Below are positions 18,203 through 28,703 of a DNA stretch of 64,000 nucleotides, one piece after another. The stretch is from Enterococcus lacertideformus (lineage in GTDB: Bacteria > Bacillota > Bacilli > Lactobacillales > Enterococcaceae): positions 124,001-188,000 of the forward strand of contig JADAKE010000016.1 in the NCBI GenBank assembly GCA_015680865.1. The letters run 5' to 3'. Below the pieces are notes generated by a model. That model worked only from the letters and a program-made list of their open reading frames with translations, searched no databases and was not told where the DNA came from. Each line of letters starts with the position of its first letter. Position 1 is the stretch's first letter. The translations under genes and the position numbers were made by a program.

Positions 18203-18248
18203 ATCAAAAGTGAGGGAAACCTCCACTGCTGTTTCCCTCACTTTTGAT
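18203..18248. terminator. 18-bp stem terminator between the flippase and degV genes
   Basis: ATCAAAAGTGAGGGAAAC (18203-18220) pairs exactly with 18231-18248 across a 10-nt loop, just downstream of the minus-strand flippase gene. Confidence 0.65.
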
Positions 18249-18297
18249 CCAGTCATTTCATTCCAGTTTTTCATGGATGATTCATTTTTTTCGCTTA

Positions 18298-19896
18298 TTA
18301 ATGGCGATGCTGGAATTTTTTTAGCAATTGGATACCGTTTCTCCCAAATTGAGCAAAGATGAAAGACAAACCGCCGATTCCACCTATTACGATACAATAA
18401 AGGACTGCATGTGCTTTAGAAGTCATTGTGAATTGAAGACTCAATAAGATAAAGGCAAGTGAACAAATCACCAACATGAAAAGTGTTGAGCGAAATGTTT
18501 TAAGAAAGAAAAATTTAATTCTGGCTAGCGGTGCAATCCGGTATTCCTTGCATATATAATAATACCCTCTGATAAACACGATGGCAAAAGCCACCATATT
18601 TGAAAAACTCATTCCGTAGCCTCCTAAAAGAGCTAACCCGATCACTTGAAAGATGACTTTTAGCACAATCGCTTCAACGGTTAAACGAATGGCAAAACGA
18701 TGGTGATTGAGTGATTGCAACATCGTCGAAAGGATCGTAAATAATGAAAAGAATAAGGAAGCTAACAAAGCAAATTGGAAATACCCTACACTGTCAGGAT
18801 CATATCCAAAAAACAAAGTATATAGTGGTCCAGCTAATAGCGACATGCCTGCTAAAGAAGGAAGTAAAATCAAGACGGCAATAGAGAAGCTATCTCCCAA
18901 TGTTTTTTCAATTTGTAAACGATCTTTTTTCTTTAAAGTACTTAAGATCGGTAAACTACTAATGGCAACTGTACCAACCATAGAAATCAAAATCAATGTT
19001 AGTTTATTGGGATTGACAGAATCACGACTAAATAAAAATTCTAGCTGTTGATTAGTTATTGCAGGTCTAAAAAAGTGCATCAGTGGTTTCATCGTTACTT
19101 GATCAAGCATCTGTACAATAGTAATGACGGAGCCAACAAAAATAAATGGGAGTGTCTCACGAATGATCGATAAAGAAGCTGATCGATTTTCTTGTTGAAA
19201 ATAACGACTAGAAATAAAGAAATCCTGAAGTCTAAAGTAATCATTTTTATGACCAATAAAATACATGTGGATAATTGCTGCTAATCCACCAAAAAAGGAT
19301 GCAACTGTACTAATTAAAACAGCTTGTAAAATGGTACCATCAGTCAATACTCTTAAATAAAAGGTTCCTGCTAAAATCACCAATACGCGGATAGCTTGTT
19401 CAATGATCAGTGAAGTACCGTAAGGACGTAAGTTGTTTTTTCCTTGAAAATACCCTCTCATAGCACTTAAAATAGGAATGGCAATCAGTGATGGACATAA
19501 GCTACGGATGGCTAAGATACCATTGTTTACATTAGCAATCGGGCTGATCCCAGCAAGTAACGGAGCAAAAAGATACATCAATATCGCTGAAACAAGTCCT
19601 ATCACAAACATGATATTAATCGTACTGCGAAAAATGATCCGACATGAAACCTCATCTTTTTCTTTCGTCGCTACTGCCACTTTTTTTGCGATCGCATTTG
19701 GAAATCCCACTGTTCCTAGCATCAAGAATAAACCGTATGGTAGATAACCTACATTGTATAAAGTCGTTGCTAACATTCCTTCTTGATTATTTCCCATCAT
19801 GCTTAACCACGGTATCAGATAAATAACACCTAACACCTTACAAAGCAGGTTGGCAAATGTTAGCCAAAATGTTCCTTGCATCAATTTTTTATTCAT
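18298..19896 (-). CDS. MurJ/YtgP-type polysaccharide or lipid II flippase
   Basis: A 532-residue integral membrane protein of the MOP superfamily with about 12-14 membrane segments. It begins MNKKLMQGTFWLTFANLLCK and contains LGTVGFPNAIAKKVA, typical of the YtgP/SpoVB subgroup. The streptococcal YtgP is a functional MurJ, moving lipid II across the membrane for peptidoglycan synthesis. Length matches that group. The gene is alone on its strand here, with a convergent-looking terminator downstream. An O-antigen-like flippase role cannot be excluded from sequence. Confidence 0.8.
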   Translation of the reverse strand: MNKKLMQGTFWLTFANLLCKVLGVIYLIPWLSMMGNNQEGMLATTLYNVGYLPYGLFLMLGTVGFPNAIAKKVAVATKEKDEVSCRIIFRSTINIMFVIGLVSAILMYLFAPLLAGISPIANVNNGILAIRSLCPSLIAIPILSAMRGYFQGKNNLRPYGTSLIIEQAIRVLVILAGTFYLRVLTDGTILQAVLISTVASFFGGLAAIIHMYFIGHKNDYFRLQDFFISSRYFQQENRSASLSIIRETLPFIFVGSVITIVQMLDQVTMKPLMHFFRPAITNQQLEFLFSRDSVNPNKLTLILISMVGTVAISSLPILSTLKKKDRLQIEKTLGDSFSIAVLILLPSLAGMSLLAGPLYTLFFGYDPDSVGYFQFALLASLFFSLFTILSTMLQSLNHHRFAIRLTVEAIVLKVIFQVIGLALLGGYGMSFSNMVAFAIVFIRGYYYICKEYRIAPLARIKFFFLKTFRSTLFMLVICSLAFILLSLQFTMTSKAHAVLYCIVIGGIGGLSFIFAQFGRNGIQLLKKFQHRH

Positions 19897-20035
19897 TAAA
19901 TCTTCCTCAACTATCTATATTTAAATCAATACCTCCCCCATTATAGCAAAAAAACAAAGAAGGATAAATCATCCATTAAAATTTAAAAAGAAAGCATAAA
20001 AAAGCCACTCTCTACCGAATAGAGATGACTTCATT

Positions 20036-20353
20036 TTAGAATAGAGACAGTAAGAAAACCGAAGCAAGTCCTGTTAATACTGACAATGCCATTGAACGGG
20101 TTTTATAAGCTACTCCAGCAACAAAGACCATTGCTAAAATTTTCGTATTCCATGCAAGTGCTAAATGGTCATGTGTAATAAACACATCCTTGAATGCTAA
20201 TGCGGCAAACAAAGCTACTGGTACATACTTCATCCATTCACTAAACCATGCAGGCACTTTCCGATGAGTGAAATAAAGCATCGGAAACAGACGTGGAACA
20301 TAAGCGACAGCGAATAAACTAAGTACTAAAAGTAAAAGATAAGTTTTAGTCAT
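20036..20353 (-). CDS. azlD: AzlD-type branched-chain amino acid exporter subunit
   Basis: About 105 residues from ATG 20353, chosen because AGGAGAG precedes it. The upstream part of the open frame overlaps azlC and has no ribosome site. Four hydrophobic segments and the motif YVPRLFPMLYFTHRKVPAWF match AzlD, the small partner of AzlC in export of branched-chain amino acids. It follows azlC closely and is intact. Confidence 0.85.
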   Translation of the reverse strand: MTKTYLLLLVLSLFAVAYVPRLFPMLYFTHRKVPAWFSEWMKYVPVALFAALAFKDVFITHDHLALAWNTKILAMVFVAGVAYKTRSMALSVLTGLASVFLLSLF

Positions 20354-20390
20354 GATGTTGACTCTCCTGTTCTGGGAAGTTGAATAATGG

Positions 20391-21134
20391 TTAGTTGACA
20401 TGTTTACCACGAGTTTTCAAGCGTTTCATCTTTTTTTCTTTCTCTTTCTTGAACGCTTTTTCCAATGTAAAGCCTGTGAACGAAGCAATCACTGTAGCAA
20501 TGATCAATCCCAATGTATTTTGGAATACAACCATGAAAACCACACCCAATACGCCAGAAAAAAGTCCAGTAAAAATAAGCAACACACTCTTCATTTGCAT
20601 AACAAACATGAAAATAAACATAGCAGTCAGTGCAAAGTGAACCAGATCAGCATCTACATGAATCACCGAACCAAAGACGTTTCCGATCATATTGCTAGCT
20701 GTCCAAGAAACCATTGAAAACCAATTTACATATAAAGCTTTACGCTTATTCCATATAGGATCAGTTGAATATTTTAAATAATTAACTGCGTAATTTTCAT
20801 CATTTAATGATTGTGAAAATACTGCTAAAAATAGTCTTTTTTCTTTTTTCATAAATCCTGAAAGACTTGAACCCAACAACGTGTAACGTAATTCTAAGAA
20901 AAATACCATTAATAGTGTGGTTGCAAAAGATGCTTGTGTTGTTAGCATCGAAGCAACTAAAAATTGCGCTCCACCCGAAAAAACTAAAATTGACAACAAA
21001 CCTGCCAAAAGTGGATTGAAACCAACTTTTTGCAATAACACACCGCAAGCTAATCCAATAGGAATATAACTTAAGCAAAGTGGCATTACTGCATGCAGAG
21101 CCTGAAGCCACGGCGCACTTTTCTTTTTATCCAT
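20391..21134 (-). CDS. azlC: AzlC-type branched-chain amino acid exporter subunit
   Basis: About 247 residues from ATG 21134, with GGAGA eight bases ahead. The family motif PIGLACGVLLQKVGFNPL is near the N-terminus and SGGAQF near residue 60, with about seven membrane segments. AzlC and AzlD together form an LIV-E type exporter. The C-terminus ends in a very basic tail (KKEKEKKMKRLKTRGK), likely cytoplasmic. The gene is first of a two-gene operon and shows no lesion. Confidence 0.88.
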   Translation of the reverse strand: MDKKKSAPWLQALHAVMPLCLSYIPIGLACGVLLQKVGFNPLLAGLLSILVFSGGAQFLVASMLTTQASFATTLLMVFFLELRYTLLGSSLSGFMKKEKRLFLAVFSQSLNDENYAVNYLKYSTDPIWNKRKALYVNWFSMVSWTASNMIGNVFGSVIHVDADLVHFALTAMFIFMFVMQMKSVLLIFTGLFSGVLGVVFMVVFQNTLGLIIATVIASFTGFTLEKAFKKEKEKKMKRLKTRGKHVN

Positions 21135-21321
21135 CAAAATGTCTCCTTCAATTACAACAAATAAACAGCGGACTCATTGTAACATAAAAAAAAGAAATTG
21201 TAGCCGTTTTATTCAAAAACAATATTATATTTTTCTCATTTTAAGCTTAAACATTGAAATTTTAAAACATATAAGTAGTTGTTTTTTATTAAGAAACAGC
21301 TTAAACTTCATATTTTTAATT

Positions 21322-22257
21322 TTATAAACGAGGATAATGAGGATCATATTTATCCGTTTCTATGTAAATATAAGCCTTTTTCTCATTTAAAGATTGCCGG
21401 ATCGTCTGTTCAATATTATTAATAATGACATATGATTCCTTTTCTTGATTATCAAAAATATCAATTTTAGCTGCAATCAAAACTTCTGTCGGGCCTAAAT
21501 GAACAGTATTGATATCAATCAGCCGAGAAACTTCTGGACTATCAAATGCTTGTTTGATTTTATTCAAATCACTAGCAGTGACACTTTCACCTACAATTAA
21601 ACTGTAAAACTCCTTTGCTAAGAAAATTGCTGCCCCCATTAAAAGCAAGCAAATCAATAAACCACTGATTGCATCAAACATAGCAATGCCTGTCACCATC
21701 GTTAGAACAGTACCAAGCAAGGCCAATATCAGACCGATCACTGCACAAAAATCCTCTGTAAATATAATCAAAATTTCACTATGTCGGCTTTCTCTTAAAA
21801 ATTTCAAGAGCGATAAATTTTCTATATTCAATTCATGAATTTCTTTCATAGCAATCCGCAAAGAACTTCCCTCAATGACTAGACCAAAAAGTAAAATAAT
21901 GATGACAATCATTGAGTTCTCTACTTCATGATAAGGATGAGTCAGTTTTTCAAAAGCTTCCATTACACCTAAAGCTCCTCCACCGAAAAACAGCATTGTT
22001 GCGACAATCGTGCTAAAAAAATACTTTGCCCTTCCTTCCCCAAACTGATGTAGTTCACTTTGACATCTATTGGCACGATTATCACCAAAAAGAAGAAGTA
22101 CTTGATTGCTACAGTCAACGATACTGTGAATACTTTCGTTAAGCATTGCTGCACTACCACTGATGGCATATCCAACAAATTTGCTGATAGCAACTAGAAT
22201 ATTCGCCCCTAACGCCGCAATAACAGAGAACATCCCATTTTTTTTCAAATTTTTCAT
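21322..22257 (-). CDS. Cation diffusion facilitator (CDF) family metal transporter
   Basis: A 311-residue CDF protein with about six membrane segments (residues 10-200) and a C-terminal cytoplasmic domain. The first metal-site helix carries the HxxxD pattern in NESIHSIVDCSN and the following loop has ELHQFGEGRAKYFFS, typical of the ZT/SLC30A9-like subgroup. A second site is suggested by TEDFCAVIG in helix 5. It would exchange a divalent metal such as zinc or manganese for protons; the metal cannot be told from sequence. A CTTTCC-rich low-complexity stretch lies just upstream. Confidence 0.85.
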   Translation of the reverse strand: MKNLKKNGMFSVIAALGANILVAISKFVGYAISGSAAMLNESIHSIVDCSNQVLLLFGDNRANRCQSELHQFGEGRAKYFFSTIVATMLFFGGGALGVMEAFEKLTHPYHEVENSMIVIIILLFGLVIEGSSLRIAMKEIHELNIENLSLLKFLRESRHSEILIIFTEDFCAVIGLILALLGTVLTMVTGIAMFDAISGLLICLLLMGAAIFLAKEFYSLIVGESVTASDLNKIKQAFDSPEVSRLIDINTVHLGPTEVLIAAKIDIFDNQEKESYVIINNIEQTIRQSLNEKKAYIYIETDKYDPHYPRL

Positions 22258-22548
22258 TTTTCTTTCCTTCTTTCCTTCTTTCCTTTTATGCAGTCTGTTC
22301 TTATCAAATTGATAGCTTTTAAATTTAGAAAACTATACATTTAAATATTGCCGACTATTTATTTGATTAAAGTAATAAGCAACGTTTTTATGATCTTCAT
22401 GACTTTAAAACTTTTAAACGTCTTTTGTTTATATTTATAGCCAAAACGTTTTTGCTTACTATAAGTTTGACATTGAATACTCATGTGAATGCGAAACAAA
22501 AAACATGCGAAAATCGCTAATGGATTATCACACGTTTTAACTGTCAAA

Positions 22549-23613
22549 TTAGGCCTTTCGAACCATTAAAGGCACTAAAAATTCATAATTTATAAAAAAA
22601 TCAATTGCTGAGCGATGGTAGTTCCCAGATGAAATTTCTAAAATCGTTTTACTTTGCCGATTTTTTGAGATTAACAAGGATTGTCCTTTATCCAGTAGAA
22701 CTTTGTATCGATCCTCCCCGTCTTTTTCAAAATCATATTGAGGATTTTTCATCGTAACAATAAATATATCATCTAATACTTGTTCTGTTAATTCAACTTC
22801 ACTTTGTAGATTTAGTTGAAGTGGTTTTGTATTATCCAATAACGTTTGATTAATTATAAAACCTAATTCACGTGCATGAGCTAATATCTGATTAAGCTTA
22901 TGATTAAATATCGTTATTTGGCCAGAAGAAAATACACGCTCAACAGACCAATAACGAATCAATGACAAAACACGATCATCTTGAATGGTTATTTCCATTG
23001 ATTCAGGAGAAACTTCTAAAAGATTGATTGATTCTACTTGATAACGTTGGTTGATTGTTGGGAGAACAAAAGAAAAAATCAATTGATTTTGTTCGTTTAG
23101 ACTATAGTTGATTGAAAAATGCCTTGTTTTCCAGGTATCATAGGTTACATTTGACATTTCTAAACCGATATCATTCAACGGTTTTAAAAGTTCATAGGTC
23201 AAATATTCAATTAGGCTCGTTTTGCCTATTGGAGAAATTGTTTCCCCTTTTGTTATATAGCGATCAAAAGAATCTAATAAGTCTGAAAAGTCAGATTCAA
23301 TCAAGTATTTGCGCAGTCTAAGATCTGCTAACTCGGCTTCTGCGGCCTATATCAAAAGAATAATATCTTGATGATCTTTTTCTTTGTTTTCAAGGTAATC
23401 TTGACTTTCGTTACGTTTATGAGTCTCAGAAGATCCGGGTATATCGATTTCCTAATGTACTACTCCATCCTCATCTACCACTATTTCTTCAGTAGATAAA
23501 TGATTGTCTAATGGATTATCATTATCTTGTTCTTCTACTTCTTCTGTCAGTCTTGAGGTTTCATCTTCACGAAATGTTTCTAGCACTTCATCTTTTTCAG
23601 CAGGCTCATTCAT
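22549..23613 (-). pseudogene. Conserved-looking unknown protein with two in-frame stops
   Basis: Reconstructed length about 354 residues from ATG 23613. The first 53 residues are acidic (MNEPAEKDEVLETFREDETS). TAG codons at 23452-23454 and 23347-23349 interrupt the same frame, which then stays open for 266 codons. I do not recognise the family. The open part mixes beta and helix and contains no obvious catalytic motif. It follows a coiled-coil gene in the same direction with a 39-base gap, so the two were probably one operon. The intact part could start internally near 23304 but has no good ribosome site there. Confidence 0.5.
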
Positions 23614-23652
23614 TATTCAGTTCCCCCCTCTTGTAACGGTAATTCTGGATTT

Positions 23653-24470
23653 TCACTTCCTATAGTAACTCATCAGGAAATGATGGATGGCTTGACTAAA
23701 ACCTTCCTTACCACCAAAATAACGATTGATTTGTCTTTGTTCTTTTTCAACAATTGCTATACGTAATTGATTTGCTTTTTCCTCTTTCATCAACGCTTCT
23801 TTTTGCATTTGGATTTTTTCCGGTGCATCAATATACGGTAGCCATCCGAGTTTTTCATTTGAAAGGTGTTGTTTTTGTTTCTCTAATTTTTGGATTTCTT
23901 CTTCCACTTTTTTTCGGTTTAAAAATCCTTTTGTCTCGTCAAGACTAGCAATTTGGCGATTAATATCTTTTAAATCTTCATCAATTCGTTTGATCTCGGC
24001 GCGGGCAGTAATAACCTTGGCTTCCAATTCATTGATTTGTTCACTATAGTCATCGTCTAATTGTGTTTGTGCATATTTTCCCCATTCTTCGTCGATTTGA
24101 GGGAGGACAAATATCTCAGGAATACTGGCATCGATACCAATTGTTGCTCTTTCATGATAATACGCCCCGATTTTATAGTAGCTCATGGTTGGAGAAATCG
24201 AATCTACTAATTCCATAAATGGAAATTCTTGGATAAAGCGATCATGTATTTTCCGCATCAATAGTTGATCGATTTCATGATTCTCATTCGAACTTTTTTT
24301 AATTCGTCGTTCAAATGTCCATTGTATAATTGGTAGATTTCTGTAATGTTTTCTTCACGCACAGCTTTTTCAAACGCTTGTAAATCACCTAATAATTGGG
24401 ATAGATTCGTACTTGCTTTTTCTTTAATATCATAAAAAGAAGAATTTTCTTCATTTTTATTTTCTTTCAT
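23653..24470 (-). pseudogene. Coiled-coil unknown protein, frameshifted at a poly-A run
   Basis: Two open stretches join into one protein of about 273 residues. The first (ATG 24470) reads to HLNDELKK at the run of seven A (24294-24300). With one more A the frame would continue SSNENHEIDQLLMRKIHDRF into the second open stretch, which runs to 23653. The middle is a long coiled coil (about residues 150-225) and the end reads FGGKEGFSQAIHHFLMSYYR. The family is unknown to me. As it stands the second part could start at ATG 24258, overlapping the first stop as TGATG, so reinitiation is possible. Confidence 0.5.
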
Positions 24471-24791
24471 ATTCTTTACCTCCTAACATTCTTCTATTCA
24501 CTGAGTTATGTTGCAAAAAGAATAGGTATATTTACTATTTTTTAGATAATTCAATATTACCATTTTATGGAAAAAAATGTTACAACGGACCTCTTACCTA
24601 TGTAGAATCAACAGTATTTGCTATTAACCTCACTCGAAATACTTTATTATGTCGCTTATATTTAACGCTAGACCATACATTTATTTGATGCAAAAAAAGC
24701 GGGTTTGTTTTTCCCCACTCTTTTGCACTAAGAAAATTTTTATTTATTAGGGAAATCTCTGGTTGTGAAGTGGATGCGTTGATTCTCGTCT

Positions 24792-24932
24792 CTAGTTAAA
24801 AGCGTTTCTTCTTTTAAAATAAGAAAACTTCATTTCCTTTAAATCGGTATTTTCTAGCATTTTTTCATAACCGGTAAAAATTGAACGAATATACTGTTTA
24901 TATGCGTTTTTCTTTTTTTGTCTTTTATTCAT
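24792..24932 (-). CDS. Small basic protein, 46 residues
   Basis: An open frame with a convincing ribosome site (AAGGAAGGTG before ATG 24932) encodes a Lys/Arg-rich peptide beginning MNKRQKKKNAYKQYIRSIF and ending KRRNAFN. It shows no membrane segment. I do not recognise it. Flanking stretches 24471-24791 and 24933-25313 hold no other gene that I can support; they contain an AT-rich region and, near 25231, a copy of a short repeat. Confidence 0.35.
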   Translation of the reverse strand: MNKRQKKKNAYKQYIRSIFTGYEKMLENTDLKEMKFSYFKRRNAFN

Positions 24933-25230
24933 GTAACACCTTCCTTACCAATCCTATCATACCAATGAATATACGACTCGACAAGTCAGTTTTATGAATT
25001 TCTCAGTTGTTTTCGTAATAGATTAGTAATTAGTTCCTAGTTGACGAAATTCCAAAAAAATGAAAAAATGCTTTAGTACTTAAGGTTTTGAACAAGGTGG
25101 ATAATATGTAAGAACGAATAGGGAAAAACAGCTTTCCGTGTTTTCCCTATATCTGGACTTATTTCCGAAGATATAAGCCTTTGAATACCGTGTCGTGACT
25201 AAGCCGTTTAGCTCTGAGTAGTAAGGAAAC

Positions 25231-25246
25231 GAGTCTGGGACAGAAG
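25231..25246 (+). repeat. Short dispersed repeat, copy 1
   Basis: GAGTCTGGGACAGAAGC occurs here just upstream of the DUF1846 gene, and nearly the same sequence follows that gene at 26864-26880. Such TGGGACAGAA stretches are common between genes in enterococci, often as terminator arms. Confidence 0.4.
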
Positions 25247-25313
25247 CATTCAATTCCGAGAAATAAGAATGAAATTTTAAATAATTTTTTTAAGAAATAA
25301 AGGAGGAAGTTTA

Positions 25314-26822
25314 GTGAAAAAAATTGGTTTTGATTCAGAAAAATATATTGAAGAACAATCAACCCATATCCTTGAACGAGTAAATCACTACGATAAATTA
25401 TACTTAGAGTTTGGCGGAAAACTAGTAGATGATAAACATGCCAAACGTGTCCTACCGGGATTTGAAGAAGATGCTAAAATTAAACTGTTACAAAAATTAA
25501 AAGAACAAGCAGAAATTTTGATTTGTGTGTATGCTGGTGACATAGAACGTAATAAAATTCGTGGTGACTATGGTATTACTTACGATATGGATATTTTACG
25601 TTTGATCGATGAACTAAGAGGATATGGTCTATCAATCAATAGTGTGGTCATCACTCGTTATAGTGGACAACCGGCTACAAATGTCTTCGTCAACAAGTTA
25701 GAAAGACGCAATATCAAAGTTTATAAGCATACAGAGATTGAAGACTACCCGATAAATGTTGACAAAATTGTGTCTGAGGACGGTTTTGGAAAAAATGAAT
25801 ACATTGAGACAACAAAACCGATCGTAGTAGTTACTGCACCTGGACCTGGCAGTGGAAAATTAGCTACTTGTTTAAATCAGCTTTATCATGAAAGCCAAAA
25901 AGGCAATGCAGCAGGTTATTCAAAATTCGAGACGTTTCCCGTTTGGAATGTACCATTAAAGCATCCATTGAATGTCGCTTATGAAGCGGCAACGGTTGAT
26001 TTAAAAGATGTAAATATGATCGATTCTTTCCATTTTGACGCCTATAATAAAGTTACTGTAAACTATAATCGAGATGTAGAAACCTTCCCTGTCATTAAAC
26101 GAATAATTGAAAAAATCACTGGCAGGGAATCTGTTTACCTCTCTCCTACTGATATGGGTGTTAATCGGGTAGGCTTTGGAATTGTCAATGATGAAGTAGT
26201 CCAAGAGGCTTCGAAACAAGAAATCATCCGGCGGTACTTCCAAACAGAATGTGATTTTAAAAAAGGATTAATCGATGAAGAATCAGTTAATCGAATCAAA
26301 TTGATCATGGAAGAAGTAGGCTTACAACCAGAAGATAGGAAAGTGGTACTGCCAGCACAAGAATATGCAAAAAATGGGAAAAGTTCAACCAGTGATCTTT
26401 CTGCTGTAATTGCTATTGAATTACCAGATGGAACGATCGTTACAGGACGAACCAGTAATTTGATGAATGCTTCTGCAGCCGTCATTTTAAATGCTGTAAA
26501 ATATTTAGCTCACATTTCCGATGATATTCCTTTACTTTCTCCACTTGTGCTTGAGAGAATCCAAGGTATGAAAACACCCGCTTTACATTCTTCCATGGAA
26601 ACTTTAAGCTTAAATGAAAATGAAGTTTTAATTGCTTTGTCAATCAGTGCAGTGACAAACCCCATTACCCAAGTTGCTTACGAAAAACTCGCCGAGCTTG
26701 ATGGTGCTCAAGCTCACTCAACAGTGATGGTCAATAAAAATGACGAACAAACCTTAAAACAATTAGGAATCGATATCACTAGCGCACCGTTCTATGCTTC
26801 AGAAAATTTATTTTATCAATAA
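25314..26822 (+). CDS. DUF1846 / UPF0371 family protein
   Basis: A 502-residue protein that I recognise as UPF0371/DUF1846 from its start ([22 protein letters not shown]), the glycine-rich [20 protein letters not shown] near residue 175 and [12 protein letters not shown] near residue 280. Function is not established. The P-loop-like APGPGSGK suggests nucleotide binding. The start is GTG 25314 behind AAAGGAGGAAG. Length is normal and there is no lesion. It is monocistronic with a strong terminator downstream. Confidence 0.85.
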   Translation: MKKIGFDSEKYIEEQSTHILERVNHYDKLYLEFGGKLVDDKHAKRVLPGFEEDAKIKLLQKLKEQAEILICVYAGDIERNKIRGDYGITYDMDILRLIDELRGYGLSINSVVITRYSGQPATNVFVNKLERRNIKVYKHTEIEDYPINVDKIVSEDGFGKNEYIETTKPIVVVTAPGPGSGKLATCLNQLYHESQKGNAAGYSKFETFPVWNVPLKHPLNVAYEAATVDLKDVNMIDSFHFDAYNKVTVNYNRDVETFPVIKRIIEKITGRESVYLSPTDMGVNRVGFGIVNDEVVQEASKQEIIRRYFQTECDFKKGLIDEESVNRIKLIMEEVGLQPEDRKVVLPAQEYAKNGKSSTSDLSAVIAIELPDGTIVTGRTSNLMNASAAVILNAVKYLAHISDDIPLLSPLVLERIQGMKTPALHSSMETLSLNENEVLIALSISAVTNPITQVAYEKLAELDGAQAHSTVMVNKNDEQTLKQLGIDITSAPFYASENLFYQ

Positions 26823-26863
26823 CCAGAGGTCATGAAAGCATCGTCTAGCTCTGCTGTAAATAA

Positions 26864-26968
26864 GAGGCTGGGACAGAAGCTTATTTCCGAAAGAGTTGCT
26901 TCTGCTCCCGCCGTTTATCCGTATTTGGAGTGTGAAACAAAAGGAATCTTTACTTTTGTTTCACACTC
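26864..26968 (+). terminator. Short repeat copy 2 followed by a 16-bp stem terminator after the DUF1846 gene
   Basis: AGGCTGGGACAGAAGC (to 26880) is followed by GAGTGTGAAACAAAAG (26928-26943) pairing exactly with 26953-26968. The remainder to 27319 holds no gene but contains the attenuator-like hairpin described separately. Confidence 0.6.
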
Positions 26969-27130
26969 TTATTTTAAAGTATTTAGGCTTATTTCAAGGA
27001 GTTGTTGCTTGCATAACGTTTAAAAAAGAGGTTATGAACAGCATGATCTACTTCAAGTATTAAGAACAAAAAAGCAAAAATAGCCTTTTCATGTTAAGGC
27101 TGTACTATAACCCGTGCTCCAGTTACACAG

Positions 27131-27198
27131 ACTCTTAAAAGACTTTGCTTTTGCTTCTTTAATAGGACGAGCAATAAAATCTCTTTTAAGAGTTTTTA
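27131..27198 (+). promoter_or_regulatory. Attenuator-like hairpin in the leader of the nucleoside transporter gene
   Basis: ACTCTTAAAAGA (27131-27142) pairs exactly with TCTTTTAAGAGT (27182-27193), which is followed by TTTTTATTT. The loop of 39 nt and the preceding structured-looking sequence allow competing structures. It lies about 120 bp before the transporter start on the same strand. I could not fit the known purine or preQ1 riboswitch consensus. Confidence 0.35.
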
Positions 27199-27319
27199 TT
27201 TCGTTTTAACTTCCATGTATGCGTTTCAGTCTAAAAAAGCGATGAAAATATTGAAAAACATTAGTATTTTAAACATAAAACGTGTAAAATTAAGCGGAAT
27301 TTTGATTAGGGGTGATAGT

Positions 27320-28501
27320 TTGAATCATATTTTTGGGATTATTGGTTTATTTTTTATTTTTGGGTTTGCTTTTTTGATTAGTACCAACAAAAAAGCAATT
27401 AAAGTGAAACCTTTAGTAATAATGATTGTTTTACAATTTATTTTTGGGTTCATATTGTTACGGACAACTTTTGGTACAGCAGTCGTTTCCTTGCTTGCTA
27501 AGCTATTTGATCATTTATTAGCTTTTGCAGGTGAAGGGGTGAATTTTGTTTTTGCGGGCGTTGCAAATAAAGGAAGTGCCCCATTTTTCTTAAATGTTTT
27601 AATGCCGATCGTATTTATTTCAGCGATTATCGGAATCTTACGGTATATCAAGATTTTACCTTTGTTTATGAAAGCTGTAGGACTAGGGCTAAGTAAAATC
27701 AATGGTATGGGGAAATTAGAATCTTACAATGGTATAGCTTCAGCAATTTTAGGGCAATCTGAAGTATTTATTTCCATCAAAAAAGAATTGCCCTTTTTAT
27801 CTGAAAAACGCTTGTTTACTATGAGTGTTTCTGCAATGTCTACTGTTTCGATGTCAATCGTCGGTTCCTACATGGCGTTGATCAATTCTAAATATGTGAT
27901 TACGGCACTCGTTTTGAACCTATTTGGGGGGTATATCTTAGCTTCAATTGTGAATCCATACGAATTAGATGAAAAAGAAGATGAATTGATCATTGAAGAA
28001 AACAAAGAACAAACATTCTTTCAAATGCTTGGCGAATATATCCTCGATGGGTTCCACGTAGCGATTACAGTTGCAGCAATGTTGATTGGCTTTGTTGCTC
28101 TCATCGCAATGATCAATGCGATTTTTAGCGGTATTTTTGGGATCTCTTTCCAAGAAATTCTTGGCTATATTTTTGCTCCATTTGCTTTTATTAGTGGTAT
28201 CCCATGTAATGAAGCAGTCGATGCTGGTAGTCTTATGGCAACCAAACTTGTAACGAATGAATTTGTTGCTATGACTGAACTAGCAAAAGGCACGCTACAT
28301 TTTTCTGAACGTACGACAGCTATTTTATCTGTCTTTTTAGTTTCTTTTGCTAACTTTTCTTCAATTGGAATCATTTCTGGAGCAATGAAAGGCTTAAACG
28401 AAGAAAAAGGAAACCTAGTGGCTAAACACGGCTTAAAAATCTTATTAACTGCTAGTTTAGTTAGTTTTTTAAGTGCCATCATTACAGGTCTACTAGTCTA
28501 A
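27320..28501 (+). CDS. Concentrative nucleoside transporter (CNT/NupC family)
   Basis: About 393 residues from TTG 27320, chosen because AGGGGTGAT lies just ahead. The upstream in-frame extension lacks a ribosome site. Family features: GxGxNFVFxG-like loop (GEGVNFVFAGVANKGSAPFF), then GQSEVFISIKKELPFLSEKR and SGIPCNEAVDAGSLMATKLVTNEF, which contribute the nucleoside and ion sites of CNT proteins. About eight to ten membrane segments. It would import nucleosides with protons or sodium. A terminator-like hairpin precedes it and another follows. Confidence 0.85.
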   Translation: MNHIFGIIGLFFIFGFAFLISTNKKAIKVKPLVIMIVLQFIFGFILLRTTFGTAVVSLLAKLFDHLLAFAGEGVNFVFAGVANKGSAPFFLNVLMPIVFISAIIGILRYIKILPLFMKAVGLGLSKINGMGKLESYNGIASAILGQSEVFISIKKELPFLSEKRLFTMSVSAMSTVSMSIVGSYMALINSKYVITALVLNLFGGYILASIVNPYELDEKEDELIIEENKEQTFFQMLGEYILDGFHVAITVAAMLIGFVALIAMINAIFSGIFGISFQEILGYIFAPFAFISGIPCNEAVDAGSLMATKLVTNEFVAMTELAKGTLHFSERTTAILSVFLVSFANFSSIGIISGAMKGLNEEKGNLVAKHGLKILLTASLVSFLSAIITGLLV

Positions 28502-28530
28502 ATAATTGAGTTTTCATCTCAAGTTTAGCG

Positions 28531-28568
28531 CTCTGTTCACTGTTTGAAAAAAACAATGGTGGACAGAG
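28531..28568 (+). terminator. Hairpin after the nucleoside transporter
   Basis: CTCTGTTCAC with TGTTTG pairs with CAATGGTGGACAGAG across an A-rich loop; the stem is imperfect. Confidence 0.4.
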
Positions 28569-28703
28569 TGATTTCTTCTAAGTGTTCTTTTATCGATCAA
28601 GTGATCCTTTCATTTCGTGAGAAGTTACTAGTTGCTAAAGATCTTCCTTTCATGTATCGTTTACATAGTTTATTAGAAGATATTTACTCATAGGAGGCTT
28701 GCT

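Noticed and set aside
18707..19747. Plus-strand frames opposite the flippase gene
   Set aside because: Mirror frames of a hydrophobic minus-strand gene, with no start signals.
22256..22290. CTTTCC-type short tandem repeats upstream of the CDF gene
   Set aside because: Short, low-complexity sequence outside a reading frame; no sign of a functional repeat.
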